NCBI GenBank assembly: GCA_027306785.1
Contig: DAHUZB010000029.1
Span: 1 to 53,979 of the forward strand
Source of the DNA: Vulcanimicrobiota bacterium
Lineage (GTDB): Bacteria > Vulcanimicrobiota > Vulcanimicrobiia > Vulcanimicrobiales > Vulcanimicrobiaceae
Direction of reading: 5' to 3'
Length of the DNA stretch: 53,979 bases
Shown here: positions 53,714 through 53,979 of the stretch, one piece after another
Layout: every line of letters starts with the position of its first letter
How positions within the stretch are numbered: position 1 is the first letter of the stretch
Translations under genes and position numbers: made by a program
The notes under the pieces: model-generated
The model's database searches: none
Told to the model about the DNA's origin: nothing
What the model saw: the letters and a program-made list of their open reading frames with translations, nothing else

Positions 53714-53763
53714 GAACCCGCTGAAAAGGGACTCCCCGGTCCCGAACGAACCTCGCCCCATCA

Positions 53764-53787
53764 GCGGAACCCATCGGTTCCGCTTTT
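53764..53787 (+). terminator. intrinsic terminator after the stress-switch operon
   Basis: An 8-bp stem (gcggaacc / ggttccgc) with a CATC loop followed by TTTT lies 50 nt after the RsbW-like gene. It separates that operon from the next gene. Confidence 0.7.
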
Positions 53788-53827
53788 ACTACGCACTGTT
53801 TTCTCTACATAGACCTGGAGTCGACCA

Positions 53828-53979
53828 ATGCCGAAAGTCCTACGCCTGACGGCGGGTCTCGCGACCGCGCTCCTCGCCGCATCGCTCACCGCGTGCGCGA
53901 GCAGCGGTGCGGTTGCGACCGTCAACGGCACGCCGATCAGCAAGGCCGCGTTCGACAGCAAGCTCGAATCGAGCCCCGC
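53828..53979 (+). CDS. SurA/PrsA-like peptidyl-prolyl isomerase lipoprotein, 5' end only
   Basis: The first 50 residues only; the gene runs off the window. A lipobox (LTAC, Cys23) follows a 17-residue hydrophobic core, so the mature protein is membrane-anchored. ATVNGTPISKAAFDSKLES is the opening of the SurA_N/PrsA chaperone domain. GGAG at 53817-53820 lies 7 nt before the ATG and supports the start. It probably helps secreted or outer-membrane proteins fold, but the catalytic domain is not visible. Confidence 0.75.
   Translation, partial: MPKVLRLTAGLATALLAASLTACASSGAVATVNGTPISKAAFDSKLESSP

Noticed and set aside
53714-53763. GGGAC/GTCCC inverted repeat before the terminator
   Set aside because: Short (5 bp) stem with no T-tract. 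The better hairpin is at 53764-53787.

Overview
The window is high-GC, densely coded bacterial DNA from a diderm. A TonB-dependent receptor, an LptD/OstA-like barrel and lipoproteins point to an outer membrane, and MurJ, Mfd and SucCD are ordinary bacterial housekeeping proteins. A carboxypeptidase-regulatory-domain TonB receptor, a lysine 5,6-aminomutase, much polysaccharide machinery and a SpoIIE/RsbW-type stress switch together suggest a poorly cultured soil-type lineage such as Candidatus Eremiobacterota (WPS-2) or an Acidobacteriota-like group. This is inference from gene style only. No rRNA, tRNA, transposase, integrase or CRISPR array was seen.

Layout. 0-6.5 kb: a small CxxC protein, a large TonB-dependent receptor, then sucC-sucD, all on the minus strand. 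6.5-6.9 kb: a non-coding array of short palindromes framed by inverted copies of a dispersed repeat. 6.9-19 kb: a long minus-strand run that reads, in transcription order, flippase, rmlD, kamD, kamE, PilZ protein, gmd, rmd-like reductase, methyltransferase, cation diffusion facilitator, thiolase, 3-hydroxyacyl-CoA dehydrogenase, acyl-CoA dehydrogenase. It mixes surface-sugar synthesis with lysine and acyl-CoA catabolism. 19-24.8 kb (plus strand): a beta-propeller protein, an RmlC-family epimerase, an ECF sigma/anti-sigma/bactofilin-like membrane protein operon, a class I aminotransferase and an unrecognised 157-residue protein. 25-36 kb: a polysaccharide region that looks somewhat lower in GC. 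Three plus-strand genes (WecB-like epimerase, large membrane protein, GT2) face a minus-strand operon (DegT aminotransferase, Gfo/Idh dehydrogenase, hexapeptide N-acetyltransferase, 1094-residue membrane protein). 35.6-39.9 kb (minus): deoB, undecaprenyl-phosphate sugar transferase, MurJ, GT2. 40-45.5 kb: an LptD-like barrel coupled to a protein with a CBM20-like fold, a Pro/Thr-rich lipoprotein, a GT2 and pyrimidine-nucleoside phosphorylase. 45.5-53.7 kb (plus): O-antigen ligase/polymerase, GT-C-like membrane protein, mfd, SpoIIE-type phosphatase with PAS, RsbW-like kinase. The window ends inside a SurA/PrsA-like lipoprotein.

How the genes work together. Much of the window supports envelope polysaccharide: GDP-rhamnose (gmd/rmd), dTDP-rhamnose (rmlD and an RmlC-family protein), probably a diamino-uronic acid of the UDP-ManNAc3NAcA type (epimerase, dehydrogenase, aminotransferase, acetyltransferase), lipid-linked initiation, flippases, polymerase/ligase and several glycosyltransferases. 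KamDE, the aminotransferase, the three acyl-CoA enzymes and SucCD could together carry lysine-derived carbon into central metabolism.

The most unusual signal is a dispersed element with core CTTCGACAAGCTCAGGATG followed by ACAC. It occurs at five loci. At several its TGACAC/GTGTCA end is locally amplified with a different unit at each site: 20-bp units between sucC and sucD, 13 hairpin units upstream of sucC, an inverted pair translated as the C-terminal tail of KamD, a tandem pair after the aminotransferase gene, and an in-frame insertion inside Mfd.
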